Shown: positions 16,279-22,856 of the stretch, in pieces
Position numbering within the stretch: the first letter of the stretch is position 1
Layout of the letters: the number at the start of each line of letters is the position of its first letter
Source of the DNA: Roseibium limicola
GTDB taxonomy: Bacteria; Pseudomonadota; Alphaproteobacteria; Rhizobiales; Stappiaceae
Direction of reading: 5' to 3'
Assembly (NCBI RefSeq): GCF_017313085.1
Contig: NZ_JAFLNF010000002.1
Coordinates: 186,001-250,000, forward strand
Length of the DNA stretch: 64,000 bases
The notes under the pieces: model-generated
Databases searched by the model: none
What the model was told of the DNA's origin: nothing
Seen by the model: the letters and a program-made list of their open reading frames with translations, nothing else
Position numbers and translations under genes: made by a program

Positions 16279-17124
16279 GTGAACACCTCTGTCGACAACA
16301 CTACCCCCACCCCTAGCCCCTCCCCACACGTGGGAGGGGGACGATCCACACCGGTCATCGACATTCAGAACCTGTCGCTCACCTTCGAGACCAATGACGG
16401 TCCGGTGCACGCGCTGTCCGACATCGACCTGAAGGTTGAAAAGGGCGAGTTTGTGTCCTTCATCGGCCCCTCGGGTTGCGGCAAGACCACCTTATTGCGG
16501 GTTATCGCGGATCTGGAAAAGAAGACCGCCGGCGACATCACCGTCAACGGAACCACACCGGAAAACGCCCGGCTCGACCGGGCCTACGGCTATGTCTTTC
16601 AGGCCGCAGCGCTTTATCCCTGGCGGACGATTGAGAAAAACATCGCTCTGCCACTGGAAATCATGGGCCTGACCCGCAAGGAGCAGACAGCGCGCATCGA
16701 CAAGGTGCTGGAGCTGGTGGAGCTTGCCGACTTCAGTCAGAAATTCCCGTGGCAGCTGTCCGGCGGCATGCAGCAGCGTGCCTCGATTGCCCGCGCCCTC
16801 GCCGTTGAACCGGACCTTCTGTTGATGGATGAGCCGTTTGGCGCGCTGGATGAAATCGTTCGCGACCATCTCAACGATCAATTACATCAGCTTTGGGCCA
16901 AGACCAACAAGACCGTCGTCTTCGTCACCCACTCCATTCCCGAAGCCGTGTATCTGTCGACAAAGATCGTCGTTCTGTGCCCGCGTCCGGGCCGGATCTA
17001 TGACGTCATCGAAAGCGACCTGCCGCGCCAGCGCACCCTCGACCTGCGCGAAAGCCCGGAATTCCTGCGCATCGCGCAACGCGTCCGTGAAGGTCTGAAG
17101 GCGGGGCATGCTTATGATGACTGA
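16279..17124 (+). CDS. ABC transporter ATPase of the pyrimidine operon (NitT/TauT-like)
   Basis: A 281-residue ATPase of the SsuB/TauB/ThiZ group. Walker A is GPSGCGKT (63-70); the signature LSGGMQQRASIARAL and the Walker B/D-loop MDEPFGALDE follow. It energises uptake through the two permeases downstream, with a pyrimidine or ureide as the expected substrate. GTG at 16279 is preferred because TTAGGGG lies seven bases upstream; GTG 16204 and ATG 16207 are in frame but poorly placed. Residues 9-21 (TPTPSPSPHVGGG) are encoded by a C-rich intergenic repeat, so the repeat has entered the coding sequence ahead of the first beta strand. Confidence 0.85.
   Translation: MNTSVDNTTPTPSPSPHVGGGRSTPVIDIQNLSLTFETNDGPVHALSDIDLKVEKGEFVSFIGPSGCGKTTLLRVIADLEKKTAGDITVNGTTPENARLDRAYGYVFQAAALYPWRTIEKNIALPLEIMGLTRKEQTARIDKVLELVELADFSQKFPWQLSGGMQQRASIARALAVEPDLLLMDEPFGALDEIVRDHLNDQLHQLWAKTNKTVVFVTHSIPEAVYLSTKIVVLCPRPGRIYDVIESDLPRQRTLDLRESPEFLRIAQRVREGLKAGHAYDD
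16303..16340 (-). repeat. C-rich palindromic repeat, copy 2, inside a coding region
   Basis: Inverted copy of the element at 16108-16145: reading the minus strand gives CCCCTCCCAC, then GTGTGGGGAGGGG and CTAGGGGTGGGGG. It lies wholly within the N-terminal codons of the ABC ATPase and keeps the frame open. Confidence 0.7.
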
Positions 17125-17167
17125 GCAGGCTATATCCAACGCGGGATTTTCTGCCATGCAGGGTCAC

Positions 17168-17347
17168 GGCATGGATCCCATGGTCGAGCCTTGGGATGAC
17201 GGAGCTGAAAATACCGCAGGGGGAGATCCAACTTCCCGAGCCTCCCATCCTCATCCCGGACAAGCACAGCGCGATCCGGGACCGGTGAGCCACGGCGCAG
17301 TTTCGGGCACACCGATCCCGGCTCCCCATTTCTCTGCGTCCGGGATG
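17168..17347 (+). repeat. 180-bp direct repeat, copy A
   Basis: From GGCATGGATCCCATGG to GCGTCCGGGATG. It matches copy B at a constant offset of 393 bases, with substitutions but no indels that I can see. It contains a CCATGG-type hairpin (17175-17197, one mismatch in the stem) and a TCCCGGA/TCCGGGA hairpin (17254-17281). Confidence 0.8.
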
Positions 17348-17379
17348 GCAAAAGACCAAATTCACCGCTTGCCTCCGTC

Positions 17380-17402
17380 ATCCTCGGGCCTGTTCCGAGG
17401 AT
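17380..17402 (+). repeat. Hairpin repeat, CCTCGG-stem type
   Basis: Preceded by GTC: stem ATCCTCGG, loop GCCTGTT, stem CCGAGGAT, followed by CCAG. It has the same layout as the other members (GTC, AT-stem, loop, stem-AT, CCA) with a different stem. Confidence 0.7.
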
Positions 17403-17485
17403 CCAGTCTGCAGCAGGGCTGGATGCCCGGCACAAGGCCGAGCATGACGCTGGAGAGCGTGTCGCCGCATTCCAACGCCGCCGTC

Positions 17486-17508
17486 ATTACCGGACTTGAT
17501 CCGGTAAT
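17486..17508 (+). repeat. Hairpin repeat, TACCGGA-stem type
   Basis: Perfect 9-bp stem ATTACCGGA and TCCGGTAAT around loop CTTGA, preceded by CGTC and followed by CCATGCCATGAC. With the inverted element at 17568 it forms a doublet whose inner flanks (ATCCATGCC and GGCATGGAT) are mutually inverted. Confidence 0.8.
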
Positions 17509-17560
17509 CCATGCCATGACATCGACCACAAGCCGAAACCACACAACCTGGCAACGCAAC

Positions 17561-17740
17561 GGCATGGATCCCATGGTCAAGCCATGGGATGACGGAACTG
17601 GAAATACCGCAGGGGGAGATACAAGTTCCCGAGCCTCCCATCGTCATCCCGGACAAGCACAGCGCGATCCGGGACCGGTGAGCCACGGCGCGGTTTCCGG
17701 CGCACAGATCCCGGCTCTGTGTTTCACTGCGTCCGGGATG
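17561..17740 (+). repeat. 180-bp direct repeat, copy B
   Basis: Second copy of the element at 17168-17347. Its first hairpin (17568-17590) is perfect: ATCCCATGG, loop TCAAG (CTTGA on the other strand), CCATGGGAT. The second hairpin (17647-17674) has stems TCCCGGA and TCCGGGA. The copy ends 27 bases before the permease start codon. Confidence 0.8.
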
Positions 17741-17766
17741 ACGACATTCGAGGAAGGAGCAAGGTT

Positions 17767-18657
17767 ATGAGCCCCCTCTCCCGCCTCGCCGCGGGCACCA
17801 CCCTGCCCGTGGTCACCGTGGTCATTGCCATCATTGCCATCTGGTATGTCGCAGCCGTGGCGCTCAACGCGCCGTTCCAGCGCGACACCTATGAACGCGC
17901 CAAGCAGACCGATGTGCCGTTCTCCCAACTGTTGAGCGACACGCTGGTGCAAAAGCGTCCGGTGCTGCCGGCGCCGCATCAAGTGGCAACGGAAATCTGG
18001 CAAACCACTGTTGAGAAGAAGATCACTTCCAAACGCTCACTGGTCTTCCATGCCTGGATCACCCTGTCGACAACCCTTTTGGGCTTTCTCATCGGCACCA
18101 GCCTCGGCGTTCTGATTGCCGTCGGCATCGTTCACTCCGGTGTTCTCGACAAGTCGCTGATGCCCTGGGTGATCGCCTCGCAGACCATCCCGATCCTCGC
18201 CATCGCGCCGATGATCATCGTGGTGCTGAACGCGGTCGGCATTTCCGGGCTTCTCCCGAAGGCCATGATCTCGACCTATCTGGCGTTCTTTCCAGTCACC
18301 GTCGGCATGGTGAAGGGGCTCCGCTCGCCGGAAATCATCCACCTGGACCTGATGCACACCTATTCGGCCAGCCGACTCGAAACCTTCTTCAAGCTGCGCC
18401 TGCCCTACGCCCTGCCTTTTCTCTTCACATCCATGAAGATCGGCATCGCCGCCTCGCTCGTCGGCGCCATCATCGGCGAGCTGCCGACCGGAGCCGTCGC
18501 CGGCCTGGGGGCCCGCCTGCTCGCAGGATCCTACTACGGTCAGACCGTGCAGATCTGGTCGGCACTGATTATGGCCTCGGTTCTGGCCGGCTGTCTGGTC
18601 GGTATGATCGGGCTGATTGAAAAGAACGTCCTGAAGCGCATGGGGATGGCAGCATGA
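17767..18657 (+). CDS. ABC transporter permease of the pyrimidine operon (1)
   Basis: BPD-type permease of the SsuC/TauC group, 296 residues, about seven membrane helices. An N-terminal helix (TLPVVTVVIAIIAIWYVAAV) is followed by a periplasmic loop of about 80 residues. The EAA-like coupling loop is MHTYSASRLETFFKLRLPYA at about residues 195-215. The ATG has GAGGAAGGAGC upstream; the frame continues into repeat DNA, which I exclude. It overlaps the next permease gene by four bases (ATGA), so the two proteins are probably made in equal amounts as a heterodimer. Confidence 0.87.
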   Translation: MSPLSRLAAGTTLPVVTVVIAIIAIWYVAAVALNAPFQRDTYERAKQTDVPFSQLLSDTLVQKRPVLPAPHQVATEIWQTTVEKKITSKRSLVFHAWITLSTTLLGFLIGTSLGVLIAVGIVHSGVLDKSLMPWVIASQTIPILAIAPMIIVVLNAVGISGLLPKAMISTYLAFFPVTVGMVKGLRSPEIIHLDLMHTYSASRLETFFKLRLPYALPFLFTSMKIGIAASLVGAIIGELPTGAVAGLGARLLAGSYYGQTVQIWSALIMASVLAGCLVGMIGLIEKNVLKRMGMAA

Positions 18658-19796
18658 CAACGGCAACAAGACAGCAAAGTCGGCTGACGGTCTCCAACGT
18701 GCTCGCCTGGGGGGCTGTCGCGCTGTCTGCGCTTGCTTTGGTGACGACGGTTTTCAATCCTGACATCACAGCTCTTTCCAATCCGACGCTCGCAGTGGCA
18801 GCCGTGCTTCTTGCCATCCTCGGTGTCCGCTTCGGGCTCGGCTTTGCTCATAACAAGGTCGGCGATGTGGCGCTTGGTATTGTCACGGCGCTTGCAAGCG
18901 GCTTTCTGATCGGCGCCACCAGCGCCTATCCGGGCGCGGCCACCACCGGCTTCTTCTGCCTGATGTTCGCCGCCTGGGCCACCGCCTGGCTCTTCATAGA
19001 ACGTCTTGCGACATGGAAACTGAAGGGCAACGCCGGCAAGCTGGTCAACCTGATCATTCCGATCCTTTTCGGCGCCTGGATCCTCGTCATCTGGCAGCTC
19101 ATCACAGTCGGACTCGGCGTGCCGAAGGTGCTGCTGCCGGCGCCTGCCGATATCTGGCTGCGCCTGATCAACTCAGTGCCGATCCTCTGGGCCGATTTTC
19201 AGCAGACTTTCCTCAAAGCGGTGATCATCGGCTATGTGCTGGGCTGTGGGTCGGGTTTTCTGCTCGCCATCGCCGTCGACCGCATTCCCTTCCTGCGGCG
19301 TGGCCTGATGCCCGTCGGCAATCTGGTCTCCGCCCTTCCGATCGTCGGAATCGCCCCCATCATGGTTATGTGGTTCGGCTTTGACTGGCCGTCCAAGGCC
19401 GCAGTGGTCATCATCATGACCTTCTTCCCGATGCTGGTGAACACGGTGTCCGGGCTGGCCGCGTCTGATGCCATGCAGCGCGACCTGATGCGGACCTATG
19501 CGTCCAGCGACTGGCAAACCCTGTTCAAACTGCGCCTGCCGATGGCCATGCCGTTCATTTTCAACGCTCTCAAGATCAATTCCACCCTCGCCCTTATCGG
19601 CGCCATCGTGGCGGAATTCTTTGGCACGCCCATCGTCGGCATGGGCTTCCGCATTTCCACAGAAGTCGGCCGCATGAATGTCGACATGGTCTGGGCCGAA
19701 ATCGCCGTCGCAGCCCTCGCTGGATCCCTGTTTTACGGCGCCGTCGCCCTGCTTGAGCGCACCGTCACCTTCTGGCACCCCTCGGTGCGGGGCTGA
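18654..19796 (+). CDS. ABC transporter permease of the pyrimidine operon (2), N-terminally extended
   Basis: A 380-residue permease. The C-terminal 250 residues are a SsuC-type permease with the coupling loop MRTYASSDWQTLFKLRLPMA. The N-terminal 130 residues hold four extra hydrophobic helices not needed for the fold. This extended form paired with a shorter permease is a known arrangement in NitT/TauT-like importers of Alphaproteobacteria. No solute-binding protein gene lies next to it, so the binding protein must be encoded elsewhere or be missing. It is the last gene of the pyrimidine operon. Confidence 0.85.
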   Translation: MTTATRQQSRLTVSNVLAWGAVALSALALVTTVFNPDITALSNPTLAVAAVLLAILGVRFGLGFAHNKVGDVALGIVTALASGFLIGATSAYPGAATTGFFCLMFAAWATAWLFIERLATWKLKGNAGKLVNLIIPILFGAWILVIWQLITVGLGVPKVLLPAPADIWLRLINSVPILWADFQQTFLKAVIIGYVLGCGSGFLLAIAVDRIPFLRRGLMPVGNLVSALPIVGIAPIMVMWFGFDWPSKAAVVIIMTFFPMLVNTVSGLAASDAMQRDLMRTYASSDWQTLFKLRLPMAMPFIFNALKINSTLALIGAIVAEFFGTPIVGMGFRISTEVGRMNVDMVWAEIAVAALAGSLFYGAVALLERTVTFWHPSVRG

Positions 19797-19867
19797 AACT
19801 TATCCATTCTCATGCTCGGCCCAGTCCCGAGGATGACACCGAGAGTGAACCGCAATCACCAACGCCA

Positions 19868-19897
19868 TCCCGGACAAGCGGTAGCGCAGATCCGGGA
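19868..19897 (+). repeat. Hairpin repeat, TCCCGGA-stem type
   Basis: Stems TCCCGGA and TCCGGGA around a 16-base loop, followed by CCGGTGAGGCACC. It is a third copy of the unit found twice in the 180-bp direct repeats, where the loop has 14 bases. Confidence 0.75.
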
Positions 19898-20085
19898 CCG
19901 GTGAGGCACCACTCTCTCGATAGACTCACGGCTCATCGGTCCTGGGTCTTCCTCTGGTCGCCTGGGGTGACGGTGGAGAGTGAGGAGGTAAGAAACCGGT
20001 ACCGGCTCGTTTGTCTCCGGCGAAGGTGCCGCGGAGCATCGACGACCATCACGGCACGATGGCCGCCCATCCACAGGCCCTCGCC

Positions 20086-20108
20086 ATGCCATGGCTTGAC
20101 CATGGCAT
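20086..20108 (+). repeat. Hairpin repeat, GCCATGG-stem type
   Basis: Perfect 9-bp stem ATGCCATGG and CCATGGCAT around loop CTTGA, followed by CCATGCCG as in the other family members. Confidence 0.8.
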
Positions 20109-20228
20109 CCATGCCGTTTCATCTACGTCGAATGCATTGAAATCCATTGGTAGGGCAGGTCTCGGCGTCAATCGCCGGATCAGCTCCTGCCCAAATTCCT
20201 GACCTGTCGAAAAAGAGGCCTAGCAAGC

Positions 20229-21050
20229 ATGAAACCCGGTCGCGACGTGTCCCGCCTCGTTGAAATCATGGCCGCCCTGCGCACACCTGTGTCCGGGTGT
20301 CCCTGGGATTTGGAACAGACGTTCAGGACCATCGCGCCCTACACCATCGAGGAAGCCTACGAAGTGGCCGATGCGATCGCGCGCAACGACATGGAAAACC
20401 TCGAGGAAGAGCTGGGGGATCTGCTGCTTCAGGTCGTCTATCACGCCCAGATGGCGCAGGAGGAAGACCTGTTCGACTTCGCCGATGTGGTCGAAGGGGT
20501 GACAAAGAAGATGATCCGCCGCCATCCGCATGTCTTTGGCGACGAGAACGGCGATAAAGCCGAGTTGGTCAAGGGCATCTGGGACCGCATCAAGTCGGAA
20601 GAAAAGGCTGAGCGCGCGCAGCGCCGCGCAGCGATGGGGATGGAAGAGACGAAGCCGCGCTATCTCGATGATATCCCCACTGCATTCCCGGCGCTGCTGG
20701 AGGCAGAAAAGCTCCAGCGCAAGGCCTCCAAGGTCGGGTTTGACTGGGGCGACCCGGTGCCCGTACTGGCCAAGATCCGCGAGGAGACTGAAGAGCTCGC
20801 AGCCGAGCTGACGGCCGGGACGCCTGACCGCGACCGGATCGAGGATGAGCTTGGCGATACCCTGTTCGCACTGGCCAATCTGGCGCGCCACCTCGACATT
20901 GATCCCGAAGCAGCGCTGCGCCGAACCAACCTCAAGTTCCGCACCCGTTTCGCCGCCATAGAAGATCACGCCGAAACAACCGCAACAACCCTGGACGCGA
21001 TGAGCTTGAACGAAATGGAAGCTGCCTGGCAGGCTGCGAAGAAGAAATAG
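20229..21050 (+). CDS. mazG: Nucleoside triphosphate pyrophosphohydrolase MazG
   Basis: A 273-residue tandem-domain MazG, near the 263 residues of E. coli. The N-terminal domain has the EExxE-type metal site (TIEEAYEVADAI, then LEEELGDLLLQVVYHAQMAQ); the C-terminal domain repeats it (REETEELAAEL, DRIEDELGDTLFALANLARH). CPWDLEQTFRTIAPY is the family's N-terminal signature. It hydrolyses NTPs and dNTPs to the monophosphate and PPi and so cleans aberrant nucleotides. In Alphaproteobacteria it usually lies near hflX and hfq, as here. Confidence 0.93.
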   Translation: MKPGRDVSRLVEIMAALRTPVSGCPWDLEQTFRTIAPYTIEEAYEVADAIARNDMENLEEELGDLLLQVVYHAQMAQEEDLFDFADVVEGVTKKMIRRHPHVFGDENGDKAELVKGIWDRIKSEEKAERAQRRAAMGMEETKPRYLDDIPTAFPALLEAEKLQRKASKVGFDWGDPVPVLAKIREETEELAAELTAGTPDRDRIEDELGDTLFALANLARHLDIDPEAALRRTNLKFRTRFAAIEDHAETTATTLDAMSLNEMEAAWQAAKKK

Positions 21051-21094
21051 GCAACGGCAACAACAACTTTCCGACCTATCCCCCTCTGCTGTCC

Positions 21095-21115
21095 TTGCCG
21101 GGCCTGAACCGGCAA
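21095..21115 (+). repeat. Hairpin repeat, TTGCCGG-stem type
   Basis: Stem TTGCCGG, loop GCCTGAA, stem CCGGCAA, followed by TCCATGCCGTGAC. Together with the inverted element at 21179 it forms a doublet with inverted inner flanks (ATCCATGCCGT and ACGGCATGGAT). Confidence 0.7.
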
Positions 21116-21178
21116 TCCATGCCGTGACGCCCGCTCTTTGGAAAAACTCTTCCGCTAGGAGAGCGAACGGCATGGATA

Positions 21179-21195
21179 CCATGGTCGAGCCATGG
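21179..21195 (-). repeat. Hairpin repeat, CCATGG-stem type
   Basis: Core stem CCATGG, loop TCGAG (CTCGA on the other strand), CCATGG; the outer stem pairs have decayed. It is preceded by ACGGCATGGATA and is the partner of the hairpin at 21095. Confidence 0.65.
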
Positions 21196-21253
21196 CAAGA
21201 CGCGGAAAGATGACGGTGCGGAGATCAAACCTCACCGCCACCGTCTTTGGCCC

Positions 21254-22267
21254 TCAAAAACCTTCAAGAACGATCTTGCCGCGCGCGGTGTTGCTTTCGA
21301 TCAGGCCGTGGGCCTTGCGCAGGGTGGCCGCGTTGATTGGACCCATGACGTCCGTCAGCGTGGTGCGGATCTTTTTTGCGTCGATCAAACCAGAGACTTC
21401 ATTGAGGATTTTGCCCTGCTCGTTCATGTCCGGTGTCTGGAATATCGAGCGGGTGTACATCAGCTCCCAATGGATCGAGACGGACTTCGACTTGAACAGG
21501 CCGATGGCAACACTTTCCGGATCGTCGATCAGCCCGAAGCGACCTTGAGGCGCAATAACATCAGCGATCTGCTCGGCATGATGCTGGGTCGCATTGGTGG
21601 AGAAGACGAACGCCGGTGCGCCGAGACCCAAGGCCTTCAGCTGCTCACCGAACGGTTTGTGATGATCAATGACATGATGCGCGCCGAGCTCCTTGACCCA
21701 GGCGACTGTTTCCGGACGCGATGCCGTGGCGATCACCGTCAGATCGGTCTTTTCCCGCAGCAGCTGGATGGCGATGGACCCAACACCCCCGGCCCCACCG
21801 ATGATTAGCACGGCGTTGTCTGCACCTGGCACCGGCGCTGTGACTCTCAGCCGATCAAACAGCATTTCCCAGGCAGTCAGGCTGGTCAGCGGCAAAGCAG
21901 CAGCCTCGGCAAACGACGCGCTGGTCGGCTTGCGCCCGACAATGCGCTCATCCACCAGATGGAATTCGGAATTGGTGCCCTGGCGCAGAATAGACCCGGC
22001 GTACCAGACTTCATCACCTGGCTTGAAGCCGGTAACCTGATCACCCACCGCGGAAACAATCCCGGCAGCATCCCAACCGAGAACTTTCCAGCCACCGTCT
22101 TCCGCTGCGGCCTTCGATCGGACCTTGGTGTCGACGGGATTGACGGACACGGCGCGGACTTCGACCAGCAGGTCGTGTCCGGTCGGAACAGGCGTATCGA
22201 GCGTAACGTCTTGCAGGGCGTCGTCCCGGTCGATGGCGCCGGGGATCTTGTATGCGACAGCTTTCAT
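21254..22267 (-). CDS. Zinc-type alcohol dehydrogenase / quinone oxidoreductase family protein
   Basis: Medium-chain reductase of 337 residues. The start MKAVAYKIPG at 22267 has AGGAGG upstream; the frame is open further upstream but unlike the family. The GroES-like domain holds VEVRAVSVNPVDTKVRS, and the Rossmann loop is IIGGAGGVGSIAIQLLR. The catalytic zinc ligands of true alcohol dehydrogenases are absent, so it is the NADPH quinone oxidoreductase/zeta-crystallin type. It is divergent from an HxlR regulator with a palindrome between them, an arrangement typical of quinone- or electrophile-responsive pairs. Confidence 0.87.
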   Translation of the reverse strand: MKAVAYKIPGAIDRDDALQDVTLDTPVPTGHDLLVEVRAVSVNPVDTKVRSKAAAEDGGWKVLGWDAAGIVSAVGDQVTGFKPGDEVWYAGSILRQGTNSEFHLVDERIVGRKPTSASFAEAAALPLTSLTAWEMLFDRLRVTAPVPGADNAVLIIGGAGGVGSIAIQLLREKTDLTVIATASRPETVAWVKELGAHHVIDHHKPFGEQLKALGLGAPAFVFSTNATQHHAEQIADVIAPQGRFGLIDDPESVAIGLFKSKSVSIHWELMYTRSIFQTPDMNEQGKILNEVSGLIDAKKIRTTLTDVMGPINAATLRKAHGLIESNTARGKIVLEGF

Positions 22268-22343
22268 GGCTTGCCTCCTGTTTGGTTCTGGCTGTAGATA
22301 GCAAACAGGCAGAAAAGCGCTATACGCACAAAAAACGCCCATA

Positions 22344-22359
22344 GTATCAAAAAGGATAC
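22344..22359. promoter_or_regulatory. HxlR-type operator
   Basis: Perfect inverted repeat GTATC, six A/G bases, GATAC, ending five bases before the HxlR start codon. GTATC/GATAC arms are usual for HxlR-family sites. Its position suggests that the regulator represses itself and the divergent oxidoreductase. Confidence 0.7.
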
Positions 22360-22363
22360 CGTA

Positions 22364-22783
22364 ATGGCCAAGGTCCGGCATTCCCGTTTCGACTGCACAC
22401 CCGGTTGCGCGGTGGAAGCCGCTGTCGCCCTCATTGACGGAAAATGGAAATGTGTCGTGTTGTGGCATCTTCTGGAGGAGGACGTGTTGCGCTTCAACGA
22501 GATCCGCCGCCGCATTCCAAGCGTCACTCAGCGCATGCTGACCAATCAGCTGCGCGAGCTGGAAGAAGACGGCCTCATCCACCGCGAAGTCTATCCGCAG
22601 GTGCCGCCCAAGGTCGAATACAGCCTGACCGACATGGGGCGTGGCCTGTTCCCGATCCTGCGCGCGCTGAAAGACTGGGGCGACGAACACCTCAACATGT
22701 TTGGGCAGAACGGCGAAGCCGGAAAGCCCACAAAGGACCAGCCGCTTTCGACAGAGCAAGAGAGCACCCCCCTCGCCGTCTAA
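22364..22783 (+). CDS. HxlR family transcriptional regulator
   Basis: A 139-residue winged-helix regulator. The signature CTPGCAVEAAVALIDGKWKC places two Cys (residues 11 and 15) before the first helix. The winged helix runs through RFNEIRRRIPSVTQRMLTNQ and ends in the wing VPPKVEYSLTDMGR. Many HxlR proteins sense quinones, diamide or aldehydes through an N-terminal Cys, and the divergent gene is a quinone-oxidoreductase-like enzyme, so redox control is likely. Confidence 0.9.
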   Translation: MAKVRHSRFDCTPGCAVEAAVALIDGKWKCVVLWHLLEEDVLRFNEIRRRIPSVTQRMLTNQLRELEEDGLIHREVYPQVPPKVEYSLTDMGRGLFPILRALKDWGDEHLNMFGQNGEAGKPTKDQPLSTEQESTPLAV

Positions 22784-22798
22784 GCCCGATCAACGCAA

Positions 22799-22828
22799 AT
22801 GCGCCCGGCCATCACTGACCGGGCGCAT
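22799..22828. terminator. Stem-loop between convergent hxlR-type gene and hflX
   Basis: Perfect 10-bp stem ATGCGCCCGG and CCGGGCGCAT with a 10-base loop in the 73-bp gap between convergent genes. No T-run follows on either strand, so it is a weak or Rho-assisted bidirectional terminator candidate. Confidence 0.5.
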
Positions 22829-22856
22829 GAACAGCTTCAACGGATAACATCACTGC

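Larger units (their letters stand above)
17125..17766. other. Repeat-filled gap inside the transporter operon
   Basis: A 642-bp gap between the ATPase and its first permease with no convincing gene. It is a mosaic of two 180-bp direct repeats and at least five palindromic hairpins, listed separately. A plus-strand frame stays open through most of it, but the encoded residues (repeated SRASHPHPGQAQRDPGPVSH) are translated repeat DNA. The permease ribosome binding site lies directly after the last repeat. Confidence 0.8.
19797..20228. other. Repeat-containing gap after the pyrimidine operon
   Basis: A 432-bp stretch without a gene. It holds a TCCCGGA-type hairpin (19868-19897), a CCATGG-type hairpin (20086-20108) and a decayed CTCGG-type element near 19815-19835. 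No clear intrinsic terminator with a T-run is seen. The start of mazG lies at its right edge behind a weak ribosome binding site. Confidence 0.7.

Noticed and set aside
17125..17766. Possible CRISPR array, because of closely repeated motifs
   Set aside because: Repeats are of unequal length, spacing is irregular and each is a palindromic element of several types; no 25-40 bp repeats with unique spacers and no cas genes.
17108..17766. A plus-strand protein spanning the gap after the ABC ATPase
   Set aside because: Its residues are the two translated 180-bp repeats; it has no ribosome binding site or family resemblance.
22268..22759. N-terminal extension of the quinone-oxidoreductase-like protein
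   Set aside because: It is antisense to the HxlR gene; the internal ATG at 22267 has AGGAGG and matches the family start.
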